A DNA stretch of 38,063 nt from Saprospiraceae bacterium (GTDB lineage: Bacteria > Bacteroidota > Bacteroidia > Chitinophagales > Saprospiraceae): assembly GCA_020629935.1 (NCBI GenBank), contig JAHDCJ010000009.1:7394-45456 (forward strand). The letters run 5' to 3'. The notes under the pieces are model-generated. The model was given only the letters and a program-made list of their open reading frames with translations. It was not told where the DNA came from and did no database searches. How positions within the stretch are numbered: position 1 is the first letter of the stretch; every line of letters begins with the position of its first letter. This document shows positions 1-8,129 of the stretch, in pieces. The translations under genes and the position numbers were made by a program.

Positions 1-1
1 C

Positions 2-115
2 ATATCTAAAGTTGATCCTTTTTTCATAATTCACAGGGCAGAAAAATATAGAATATATAGAAAAAATGCAAAAGAAATTAGCCGTTTTCCTTATACATTC
101 AATGGTATTTTTTAA
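2..115 (+). CDS. C-terminal end of an upstream protein (partial)
   Basis: Frame 2 is open from the window edge to a TAA at 113-115 and gives the last 37 residues of a protein. The end is basic and aromatic (RIYRKNAKE, then PYTFNGIF) and finishes on Phe. No family is recognisable from this much. It is on the same strand as the next gene and stops only 32 bases before it. No clear promoter lies between them, so it could be the first visible member of the same transcription unit and possibly an eighth component of the tubulin/Hsp70-like cluster. That membership is inference; the open frame is what the sequence shows. Confidence 0.5.
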   Translation: MSKVDPFFIIHRAEKYRIYRKNAKEISRFPYTFNGIF

Positions 116-147
116 ATTAGCTGATTAATATCAAGTCAAACACCTAT

Positions 148-1629
148 ATGAGAAAATTCCTAGTCTTTTCAATACTAGCTATTATCTTACTTTCCGCTTG
201 TGGAAGTGATGATGGCGCTACACGAATGGTCGTCAACAAAGCCTTAAATAACGATGGAGAAATTAGTGGAGAGGAATGGGAAGAAATCAAACTCGAAATT
301 GGTAACTCCCAAAAATTGAGTCGTGACTTAACGTCAGATGCTAAGATCGAAGCCTTTATCCAAAGTATGGCCAAAAGCAAATGTCGATCAGGGAAATTAG
401 ATTGTCCAATAGCCATAACCAAATCTGGAGGAAGTTCGCAGCCAGCTACTACGCAGAAGAGTAGTTTTAATTTTTACTTCGAAAATTCAGCGAGTATGGA
501 CGGTTACCTTAATGGCAACTCTGATTTCAAAAAAGCCTTGTTTCGCTTATTGACGAGTATTAATGGACATGATGAACAAGCGCAACTCAAATTTATCAAC
601 AAGGAAATTAAAGAAGTTAATTATGAACTAAGTAAGTTCATGGACTTTTTGACTATTGACGCGGTGCGAAAAAATAGAGCTAAAGGTACAAGTACCGATA
701 TTAACCAAATTTTAGAAACCACAACAAAGCAAGTGTTAAAAGATAAAAAAACAGCTATCGTGGTTTCAGACTTTTTATACTCCATTTCTGGTCAAGATGT
801 ACAAGCAGGATTAGGTGGTCAACAATCTGCTACTACGCTTCTATTTCAAAATCTAAAAAAACGAGGAGATTTTGCCGTATTAGTCATTAAATGTATGTCG
901 AATTTTGATGGGAATTATTATGATTTCAAAAATCCAAATAAAGGAAAGAAAATCAAAATTCCTCGACCTTATTATATTTGGGTGATTGGCAAAAAAGACG
1001 AAGTGTTACGCTTCCCTAGCCGTTATCGAATTAGCGAATTGGAAGGTTATGAAGATCATGCCTTAGTCTATGATGTCTCTAGTCATGATAAGCCTTATTT
1101 TACCGTTTTACCACGCACCGAGCGTGTAGGCTCTTTTCGCTATCCAAGAGGCGGAGGAGAAACCATCAATAAGATCACCAACCTAGAACCACGTAAAAAA
1201 GAATTTCAATTTTCAATGTTAGTTGATTTAGGCGATTTGCCTTTACCCGCGTCTTATTTAACGGATAGAGATAATTATAAAATCACTTCTGATATCGGAG
1301 ATGATTTCGAGTTGGTGGATGTAAGAGATAACCTCGTACGTGATTTAGATAATAATGATAAGGTGAAATTCAAGGATAAAGGAACGCATATTTTGGTTCT
1401 CAAAACCACCGAGCGTATTTCGCCCAACGAACAAAAACTAAATATACAATTGGTCAATAATTCGCCCAATTGGATTCAACAATCATCTACTTTAGATGAT
1501 ACCAATATCCAATCGACACGAAATAAAACCTTTGGCCTTTCGTATTTATTAGCAGGCGTAGAAGAAGCTTATGTACCCAAAGGAGTCCAAAGCCATTTCT
1601 TTGATATTTCGATTAAAATGAAAAAATAA
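148..1629 (+). CDS. Surface/periplasmic lipoprotein with a VWA-like fold
   Basis: A 493-residue protein. Residues 1-17 are a lipoprotein signal peptide and Cys18 follows LLSA, so it should be lipid-anchored. The residues after Cys (GSDDGA) are acidic and resemble the lipoprotein export signals that send Bacteroidota lipoproteins to the cell surface. Residues 32-43 (ALNNDGEISGEE) look like an EF-hand loop with the first ligand missing. Residues 107-117 (FNFYFENSASM), GTSTDI at 180-185 and AIVVSDF at 203-209 match the three MIDAS-forming loops of a VWA domain, but the usual first Asp of DxSxS is Glu-Asn here. The C-terminal half (about 260-493) is probably beta-rich and unassigned. It is the first complete gene of a seven-gene cluster and may be the outer or sensing part. 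The fold call rests on motifs only. Confidence 0.7.
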   Translation: MRKFLVFSILAIILLSACGSDDGATRMVVNKALNNDGEISGEEWEEIKLEIGNSQKLSRDLTSDAKIEAFIQSMAKSKCRSGKLDCPIAITKSGGSSQPATTQKSSFNFYFENSASMDGYLNGNSDFKKALFRLLTSINGHDEQAQLKFINKEIKEVNYELSKFMDFLTIDAVRKNRAKGTSTDINQILETTTKQVLKDKKTAIVVSDFLYSISGQDVQAGLGGQQSATTLLFQNLKKRGDFAVLVIKCMSNFDGNYYDFKNPNKGKKIKIPRPYYIWVIGKKDEVLRFPSRYRISELEGYEDHALVYDVSSHDKPYFTVLPRTERVGSFRYPRGGGETINKITNLEPRKKEFQFSMLVDLGDLPLPASYLTDRDNYKITSDIGDDFELVDVRDNLVRDLDNNDKVKFKDKGTHILVLKTTERISPNEQKLNIQLVNNSPNWIQQSSTLDDTNIQSTRNKTFGLSYLLAGVEEAYVPKGVQSHFFDISIKMKK

Positions 1630-1748
1630 GAATAGTTGATCCGTCAAGAATAATCTAGGGTTAATCTATTTTTTTTGGAAAAAATATTATAAAACCTCAA
1701 ATTAATTTGATCTGCAATGATCATTAATTTTTAAATACACTATGTTCT

Positions 1749-2135
1749 ATGAAAGACTTTTTTGCTTTTTTTTATGAATTGTTTGGGTTGCACAGTTATG
1801 ATATCGCCGAACTTTATGATTACTATGCAACCATTGGTTTAGTCTCGGTTTTTGTCACTTTGGCCGCAGTCATTCTTTACTACTTAGTCATTGATCCAGT
1901 AAGAAGAAGTACCGCAGGTTTTTGGTCTTTGTTGATGGTCGTAAATGGAATTCTTTTATTGATCTTTAATTTGATCTATTTATTCAGAACGTTTAAATAT
2001 GAAGGACTTGATTTCTCCCCAATTAATTACCTCGACTTCTTGCTCATTGGTCTTTTATGGAATCTCATTTTCTTCTTTTTGTTCTCTTTACTATTCAAAC
2101 GATTTAGTACCAACTGTCGTAGAACCCCTTTTTAA
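1749..2135 (+). CDS. Small three-helix membrane protein of the tubulin/Hsp70-like cluster
   Basis: A 128-residue protein with no recognised family. It has an amphipathic aromatic N-terminus, then hydrophobic segments at about residues 28-48, 58-80 and 95-115 separated by short basic or polar loops (PVRRS after the first). It is therefore an inner-membrane protein with three helices. The start at 1749 gives full hydrophobic segment 1; an ATG seven bases upstream is in another frame and soon stops. It sits between the VWA-like lipoprotein (119-base gap) and the tubulin-like gene (23-base gap) and is probably cotranscribed with the latter. A role as membrane scaffold or anchor for the neighbouring cytoplasmic NTPases is inferred from position only. 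Confidence 0.7.
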   Translation: MKDFFAFFYELFGLHSYDIAELYDYYATIGLVSVFVTLAAVILYYLVIDPVRRSTAGFWSLLMVVNGILLLIFNLIYLFRTFKYEGLDFSPINYLDFLLIGLLWNLIFFFLFSLLFKRFSTNCRRTPF

Positions 2136-2158
2136 AACAATCAATTGTATAATACACT

Positions 2159-3700
2159 ATGGAAAGTTTAGATCCAAATAAAGCGAATCAAGCATTACCT
2201 CGCCTCTTCTTATTTTGTATTGGAGGAACAGGCGTGCGTATCTTGAAAGCGCTTACTTTTTTATTGGCTTCTGGCGTAGAAATCAAAGCGAGCCAAGTCA
2301 TTCCTATTATCATCGATCCCGATGCATCGGGAGGTGATCTTAATCGGACAGTCGAACTATTGAATAAATATCGCTCTATCCGAAAATCATTGGAATTTTC
2401 GAAAAATCAATTTTATCATACCGATATCCAAACGCTAAGTTCTTTAGATACCACTACCAAAGGTTCTAGCATGGGCGGTGTACTTCCTCCTTCTGGTTTT
2501 AAATTTAATATTGACGGAACCAAAGACGGGAAATTTAGAAATTTTATCGCTTATGATCAATTGGATCAATCCAATAAATCGCTAGTCGATGTCCTGTTTT
2601 CTGAAGACAACCTCAATGCCGAATTGAAGGTAGGATTCAAAGGGAATCCTCATATGGGAAGTGTGGTGCTCAATCAATTTAAAGAGTCAAATGACTTTAA
2701 ATATTTTGCTGCACACTTCAATAAAAATGATCGTGTCTTTATTATGAGTTCGATCTTTGGAGGAACAGGCGCCGCAGGTTTTCCGCTCTTAGTAAAAAAT
2801 ATAAGAGAAGCTGATCGGAATTTAGCAGGCAACGAATTTCTTCGAAATTCTATTATTGGTGCACTCTCTGTCTTACCTTATTTTGGGGTTAAACCGAATA
2901 AGAAAAGTAAAATTGATAAGGGAACATTTATTTCGAAAACGAAAGCCGCCCTTCAATATTATGCCGATAATCTAACGGGAAACAATTCGCTAAATGCCAT
3001 GTATTATTTAGGCGATACCCCCATCTCGAATTATGATAATCATGAAGGTGGAACCTCGCAAAAAAATGATGCCCACCTTATCGAATTATTAAGTGCCATG
3101 TCTATTGTAGACTTTATGGACATGAGTCCAAAGCTTGCTACAAAAGATAGTCGAGCAATTGATCCGGTATACAAAGAGTATGGAATCAATGGAGATGTTA
3201 AAAATTTAAGCTTCCGTAACCTTGGACAAATTACGCGAAATCGAGTGATGAAAGGATTGACTCAATACACGTATGTAAATACTTATATCCGTCAACAGTT
3301 AGAATCATCTCTAAATAAAATGGTTTGGTCTAAAGGCTCAAAACCTTCCGCAACTAAAATAGACAGTTCGTTTATTTCAGGTGATTTTTATTCGGGTGAT
3401 CTCCAACAATTCAATGCGCGTTTTATGGAATGGTTGATGGAAATGAGCAGAAACCAACGAGGATTTACTCCCTTCAAACTTGACATCAATAAAGATCAAT
3501 TGAATTTATTAGTGAATGATATTGTACAGAAAAAAATGGGATTCTTAAAAGGGAATACCTGGGATTATGATAGCTTCGACGGCTTACTCAATGAATCTGA
3601 AAAACTGATTCCTGAATGGTCTGTCGAACAAAAATTTATGGCTATTTTCTATGAGGCAACACACCAGATTTATACCGAACGAATTGCGCCACAACTCTAA
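2159..3700 (+). CDS. Tubulin/FtsZ-superfamily protein (tubulin-like GTPase)
   Basis: A 513-residue soluble protein. It opens with a Rossmann-type strand and glycine turn (FLFCIGGTGVRIL, GGTG at 22-25), as in FtsZ and tubulin N-terminal nucleotide loops. At 194-207 (FIMSSIFGGTGAAG) it has the counterpart of the T4 tubulin signature GGGTGSG. Aspartates at 53-60 (DPDASGGD) sit where a T2-like loop is expected. Overall this is the bacterial 'tubulin-like' family, not cell-division FtsZ: FtsZ is shorter, keeps a canonical GGGTGTG and usually has a conserved C-terminal tail. Such families have been proposed to remodel membranes. Here it is encoded directly before an Hsp70/actin-like ATPase and near membrane-anchored proteins. 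GTP binding is likely; polymerisation is unproven. Confidence 0.82.
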   Translation: MESLDPNKANQALPRLFLFCIGGTGVRILKALTFLLASGVEIKASQVIPIIIDPDASGGDLNRTVELLNKYRSIRKSLEFSKNQFYHTDIQTLSSLDTTTKGSSMGGVLPPSGFKFNIDGTKDGKFRNFIAYDQLDQSNKSLVDVLFSEDNLNAELKVGFKGNPHMGSVVLNQFKESNDFKYFAAHFNKNDRVFIMSSIFGGTGAAGFPLLVKNIREADRNLAGNEFLRNSIIGALSVLPYFGVKPNKKSKIDKGTFISKTKAALQYYADNLTGNNSLNAMYYLGDTPISNYDNHEGGTSQKNDAHLIELLSAMSIVDFMDMSPKLATKDSRAIDPVYKEYGINGDVKNLSFRNLGQITRNRVMKGLTQYTYVNTYIRQQLESSLNKMVWSKGSKPSATKIDSSFISGDFYSGDLQQFNARFMEWLMEMSRNQRGFTPFKLDINKDQLNLLVNDIVQKKMGFLKGNTWDYDSFDGLLNESEKLIPEWSVEQKFMAIFYEATHQIYTERIAPQL

Positions 3701-3736
3701 ACCCCAATTTTTGAATTTCCTAAAACGGATAATGAA

Positions 3737-6700
3737 ATGAGTGATCAAATCAACGAAGTTAAAGATCAATACAAAATATTAAGACTCTTTGAAGGACCTT
3801 CTCCAGGAGATGGTTGGCATAAAATTAATGGCCCATATACCAAAAATGAAATTGATTTAATTCCTGACCCAGAAGGGGCTTCAGATAAAAAAGAAATTAC
3901 ATCAATCCCTTCTCCTTTTGCACGCGTGCATTTGGTGAAACAAGCCTTCGAAACAGTAAGTAACAAATCGCAAAACCATAAAAATTATCTCGACGGAGAA
4001 ACCATTTATCACAAACTGGTTTCAGATGCGCTAGACATCGGAGAAATTTTATTTAATTATAATATTTACAAAGAACTCGATTTTGGAGATAAACTTGAAT
4101 TGAGAGTTTGGGATAAAGCTACAGGTATTTCTACCTTGAAAAATAGTGGAAATGAGGAGCATAAAATTCTTGGTGACACCCTAGATCTTTTCCTACGTCA
4201 AGATGGAAACGAATCTAATTTTGATCAAGTACACAAATTATACTTTTTGGTTTTTAATCATAAAATAATTGGCGGTACTTCACCAATCACCTTATACTTT
4301 ACTTGTGCCAATGATCTGACAGGAGCCCAATTGAAACATCGAAATGATGTCTTCTTTGATGAGAGTTATTTTCCTTTGTACAAAAGAGGAATGGACTATC
4401 AAAGATACCTTTGGGGACTTTTCTTATCACACCCAGAACTCAAACAAAAGATGCGTGAGTTTTGGCAATATTTGGAAGTCAACCGCGATCGCTTACAAGC
4501 TTATGATCCCGGAAGATACGACGAGCTAATGGCTTTTATTAACTCTGGATACGACAAGGTTAAATTCTCTGAAGATTATCTAGAAGCTTCTGGAGGATCA
4601 GAGTCCGTGATCGAAATTTTAGCCAACATTCATCATCGAATTAATAAAGGAGAGGTCTCTGGTGATTCTGATTTTGCAATTCACACTACGAAGTTTAGAG
4701 GAGAAAAAGTGCCCTTAGCTTTACAACAAGGTTTTGGAAAACGTCTAAGCTATATGAATTGTGAATGGAACCCTTCTACAATCGTTCCTGCTAAAGTTAG
4801 CGCAGAAGTACACAAACGAATTTTACCCGATCAAACCCTCATCTACCCTTGGCTTACAGTAAGTGATTTCCTCGAACCTTATTTGGTACGTATGGTCTAT
4901 CCTATTGATCGCAAACATTTCTTTGATGGAAACCCTGAAGGTTTTTATCCAGGCGATAAAGCTACGCGCGATGTACCTGATCCGTCTTATTTGATTCCGA
5001 TCAAACCGTTATACTTTAAGTACTTTGGAATTCAAGATTTAAACCGTCCAATGATCGATAAGAAGCCTACCTTTCGTATGGTGAAAATGGATAATGATGC
5101 GGTCAAGGTAGAACTTAGAATTCCGATTAAAAAAGGAGCGGACTATGTGTTGTTTGAACGAATCTATACGCCAGATGTGGTGCCTAGTGAAGAAGAAAAT
5201 ATTGGGGCAATTGTAGAAAATAAAGTCAGTCTTGGTTTTATTCCTTTTGTAAAACCTTCGGAAAAAATTGAACAACGAATTGCCTTGATTGATTCTGATT
5301 TGGTTGGTGCAGAAGGACAAAACGATTATAATCTTTCTTTCTTAGATGAGCAAACGAATGTGCCTTTAGAGTTGAGTGATTATCAACGGACCGTGCGGAG
5401 TAATAAAAATGTACATGCGCATAACTGTACAACAAAATACTATTCTGTAGATCAAGGATATTCTTATATTCAAGTGTCTAATGGAAATGCAGATCAACAA
5501 GGTTTAATTATTCCTTTCTTCAAACAAATAGGAACAACCGTAGGAAAGGAGTTTTTGTTTGCAGTCGATTTTGGAACCACCAATACGCATATCGAATATG
5601 CCGCAGATAATGAACCACCACAACCTTTTGACATCACCGAAGAAGACATTCAATTGGTCACTACCTACGATGATTTTTGGTCATTATCAGAAGCACCAGT
5701 CTTAAAAGATATGTTGATCCGTGAATATATTCCGTTGACAATCGGAGACGGAACAGCCTATAAATTTCCACAACGAACAGCGGTTTCTGAAATTGCAGGA
5801 TTGAACCATCAACGATCAACGATTGCATTAGGAGATATTAATATTCCTTTTGCTTATGAAAAAATAAACTACCTTAAAAATACAGTAATCACGACCCGAC
5901 TAAAATGGTCGAGTCTTGCAAATCCAGTAAATGAAAATCGAGTAGAAGCATTTTTAGAAACGATTTTTATTTTAATTCGAAACAAAGTATTACTTAATGG
6001 AGGCGATGTAAATCGGGCTAAGCTGGTTTGGTTTTATCCTTCGAGTATGAGTAATATGCAACGCAATAATTATAAAGAAATTTGGGGGCGCTTATTTAAG
6101 AAATACTTTTATTCTGAAGGAAGTCCAGAAACTTTCTCAGAATCAGAAGTGCCTTTCTATAGTCATTCTAAACAGATTGTACGTTCCAATTTACATCCTG
6201 TAGTTAATATTGATATTGGAGGAGGAACTACAGATATAGTAGTCTTTAAAAATGATCGACCACAATTATTAACTTCCGTAAAATTTGCGGGTAATGCCAT
6301 CTTTGGGGATGCTTATCATACCGGCGTTTCTATGGATAACGGTTTTGTACAAGCCTTTAGTGGCAAGGTCGCTGAGTTTTTAGAAGTGAACGAAGAGCAA
6401 TTAGGAAAGCTTAGTCGAGCTTATCAGCAAATGATCAAATCTAGAAAATTTAGTTCTTCTGATATCTTAGCCTTTTTCTTTTCTTTCGATAAAAATAAAG
6501 AATTTAGAGATGCCAATCTCAATTTCTCTGTATCTCGATTGATTAAAAATAATGCCAACTTTAGAGTCGTATTCTTAGTTTTTTATTCTGCTATTGTGTA
6601 CCACATTGCCCAGTTGATGAAACGCCTTCAATTGGATATGCCTAGTGGAATTTGTTTGAGTGGAAACGGTGCTAAAGTGTTGCGCTTTTTAGATTCTGAT

Positions 6701-7375
6701 CGCTCTTTAGGAAATCTAAATCGTTTAAGTAAATTAATCTTTGAAAAAGTATACAGTGGTGATGTCCAAGTAGAAAAAGAAGTAGAATTTGAAAAAGAAG
6801 TGGAAGTAGAAATAGATGGACAAATACGAAAAGGAATTACGAAAGAAGTTCGAAAAGTAATGGTGACCGAACAGCGAGAGGCGACGTACCATTCTGATGG
6901 ATTGAAAATTTTATTAGGAGATAAACCAAAAGAAGCGACATGTAAAGGTGGACTTATTCACCTTAGAGAAGGAAGTGGAATGCCAAATGAATTTGATACC
7001 TTATTGTTGTTAGGTGACCAAGAAGGAACGATTGTAAATGAAGAGTCGGTCAACTATAAAAAGAACAATTTGAAATACAATGAAATTACGGCTGACATGA
7101 AAGAATCGGTGGCTAAAGAAGTCGAACATTTTATTGATTTTCTTTTTGAACTACACGAAGACTTTAGTTTCAGTAAATATTTTGATATTCCTACAGGACA
7201 ATTTGATTTTTATAAAGAACAATTAAAACAATCTACTCGGTCTTATCTAGATTTAGGTTTGTCCAATCGATTAAATTTAAGTAATGATAAAGATGTAGTG
7301 GCAGAGTCATTATTCTTCTATCCATTGATTGGTACGTTGTATAATCTGACAAAGGAGATTGCAAATAATGGATAA
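3737..7375 (+). CDS. Giant Hsp70/actin-like ATPase with a 600-residue N-terminal extension
   Basis: A 1212-residue protein without signal peptide or membrane helix. The actin/Hsp70 nucleotide fold is shown by phosphate-1 at 609-617 (AVDFGTTNT), phosphate-2 at 826-834 (DIGGGTTDI) and an adenosine-type motif at 972-980 (CLSGNGAKV). The roughly 600 residues before the core match no family I know. They contain a strand-rich segment (IIGGTSPITLYFT, about 175-187), which could be a substrate- or partner-binding module. After the adenosine motif comes an unusually charged stretch (about 1010-1052, repeated EKEVE-type runs), then a helical C-terminus. Standard DnaK has about 640 residues with the ATPase at the N-terminus, so this layout is reversed. 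It lies 36 bases after the tubulin-like gene and is probably cotranslated with it. Confidence 0.82.
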   Translation: MSDQINEVKDQYKILRLFEGPSPGDGWHKINGPYTKNEIDLIPDPEGASDKKEITSIPSPFARVHLVKQAFETVSNKSQNHKNYLDGETIYHKLVSDALDIGEILFNYNIYKELDFGDKLELRVWDKATGISTLKNSGNEEHKILGDTLDLFLRQDGNESNFDQVHKLYFLVFNHKIIGGTSPITLYFTCANDLTGAQLKHRNDVFFDESYFPLYKRGMDYQRYLWGLFLSHPELKQKMREFWQYLEVNRDRLQAYDPGRYDELMAFINSGYDKVKFSEDYLEASGGSESVIEILANIHHRINKGEVSGDSDFAIHTTKFRGEKVPLALQQGFGKRLSYMNCEWNPSTIVPAKVSAEVHKRILPDQTLIYPWLTVSDFLEPYLVRMVYPIDRKHFFDGNPEGFYPGDKATRDVPDPSYLIPIKPLYFKYFGIQDLNRPMIDKKPTFRMVKMDNDAVKVELRIPIKKGADYVLFERIYTPDVVPSEEENIGAIVENKVSLGFIPFVKPSEKIEQRIALIDSDLVGAEGQNDYNLSFLDEQTNVPLELSDYQRTVRSNKNVHAHNCTTKYYSVDQGYSYIQVSNGNADQQGLIIPFFKQIGTTVGKEFLFAVDFGTTNTHIEYAADNEPPQPFDITEEDIQLVTTYDDFWSLSEAPVLKDMLIREYIPLTIGDGTAYKFPQRTAVSEIAGLNHQRSTIALGDINIPFAYEKINYLKNTVITTRLKWSSLANPVNENRVEAFLETIFILIRNKVLLNGGDVNRAKLVWFYPSSMSNMQRNNYKEIWGRLFKKYFYSEGSPETFSESEVPFYSHSKQIVRSNLHPVVNIDIGGGTTDIVVFKNDRPQLLTSVKFAGNAIFGDAYHTGVSMDNGFVQAFSGKVAEFLEVNEEQLGKLSRAYQQMIKSRKFSSSDILAFFFSFDKNKEFRDANLNFSVSRLIKNNANFRVVFLVFYSAIVYHIAQLMKRLQLDMPSGICLSGNGAKVLRFLDSDRSLGNLNRLSKLIFEKVYSGDVQVEKEVEFEKEVEVEIDGQIRKGITKEVRKVMVTEQREATYHSDGLKILLGDKPKEATCKGGLIHLREGSGMPNEFDTLLLLGDQEGTIVNEESVNYKKNNLKYNEITADMKESVAKEVEHFIDFLFELHEDFSFSKYFDIPTGQFDFYKEQLKQSTRSYLDLGLSNRLNLSNDKDVVAESLFFYPLIGTLYNLTKEIANNG

Positions 7376-7384
7376 TAAACAATA

Positions 7385-7400
7385 GTAAGTGAGCACTTAC
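7385..7400. promoter_or_regulatory. 16-bp palindrome between the ATPase and first PAC/WK-domain gene
   Basis: GTAAGTGAGCACTTAC has perfect 7-bp arms around a 2-base centre. It starts 9 bases after the ATPase stop and ends 37 bases before the ATG at 7438. The centre is too short for an RNA hairpin loop and no T-run follows, so a protein-binding dyad (operator) is likelier than a terminator. It could govern an internal promoter for the three downstream membrane genes. The inverted repeat is seen; the regulatory role is inferred. Confidence 0.4.
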
Positions 7401-7437
7401 GTAATTTGTGGTGCTATTTTTTTATAAAAAAACGAAT

Positions 7438-8112
7438 ATGGGTACGTATATTCTTGGTGGCGTTTTATTCTTAGCACTTGGAGCGATTTATTTTCTTTTT
7501 CAAAAAACACAAGGATTAGAAAAGAAATTGACAAAGGCGCTATTGCAAAATGCAAGTAATAATTCTTTTACGAAAAATGAGGTTGTGCAATTGGTTAATG
7601 AAACCATCGCGGAAAAAACGATGGCTAAAGAAGATTTAGAATCTTTGATTGAATCGCTAAGGCATCGCCCAGAACCTCGTCCAGATTTGTCAGAAGAAAC
7701 GACTCCGGAAGATCCACCATTTACAGATGGAACTATCGAAAATGTAGTGGCGAAGGAAGAAACACCCGAACCCGTATTGGAAGAAGTCTCGCGCCATCTT
7801 TTTGCTACATTACCCAATGAACTAGGTTACTTTAGTGGGCGAAAATTATCGGATAATCTTAAGCCTAGAGAAACATTTTATAAAATAATTTTAGAAGAAG
7901 AAGGAAGTGGAAAAGCACATTATACTTTAGTGGATGATCGAGATACACTAGAGTTCGCTTTTAATATTCCCGATTCTTATATTCTTCCAGCTTGTCGATT
8001 AAATGGAGATGGTTTACCCGATGATGTATTAGGGATGAAAGTCACTCCAGGTGAATTGATCAAAGAGAATAACAACTGGAAAATAACTCGAAAACTTGAA
8101 ATAACTTTTTAA
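7438..8112 (+). CDS. Membrane-anchored protein with one copy of the PAC/WK domain
   Basis: A 224-residue protein from ATG 7438. A GTG at 7408 would add ten residues (ending KKTN) ahead of the membrane helix; I prefer the ATG because it puts the helix at the start. Residues 3-20 form a single N-terminal transmembrane anchor followed by basic residues, predicting a cytoplasmic remainder. Residues 25-115 are an acidic, proline-rich helical linker. Residues about 120-224 are the novel cluster domain: GYFSGRK near its start, AFNIPDSYI, PACRLNG and ENNNWK near the end. The domain recurs in the next two genes. No enzyme motif is visible. A tether or adaptor holding the tubulin-like or Hsp70-like protein at the membrane is a reasonable guess. 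Confidence 0.75.
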   Translation: MGTYILGGVLFLALGAIYFLFQKTQGLEKKLTKALLQNASNNSFTKNEVVQLVNETIAEKTMAKEDLESLIESLRHRPEPRPDLSEETTPEDPPFTDGTIENVVAKEETPEPVLEEVSRHLFATLPNELGYFSGRKLSDNLKPRETFYKIILEEEGSGKAHYTLVDDRDTLEFAFNIPDSYILPACRLNGDGLPDDVLGMKVTPGELIKENNNWKITRKLEITF

Positions 8113-8129
8113 TTAAAAAATAGATTCTA

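Noticed and set aside
2159-3700. Cell-division FtsZ
   Set aside because: Motifs, length and neighbours differ; no division/wall genes lie nearby.
7408-7437. GTG start ten codons upstream of the first PAC/WK-domain gene
   Set aside because: It places extra basic residues before the membrane helix; the ATG at 7438 fits better, although the GTG is not excluded.
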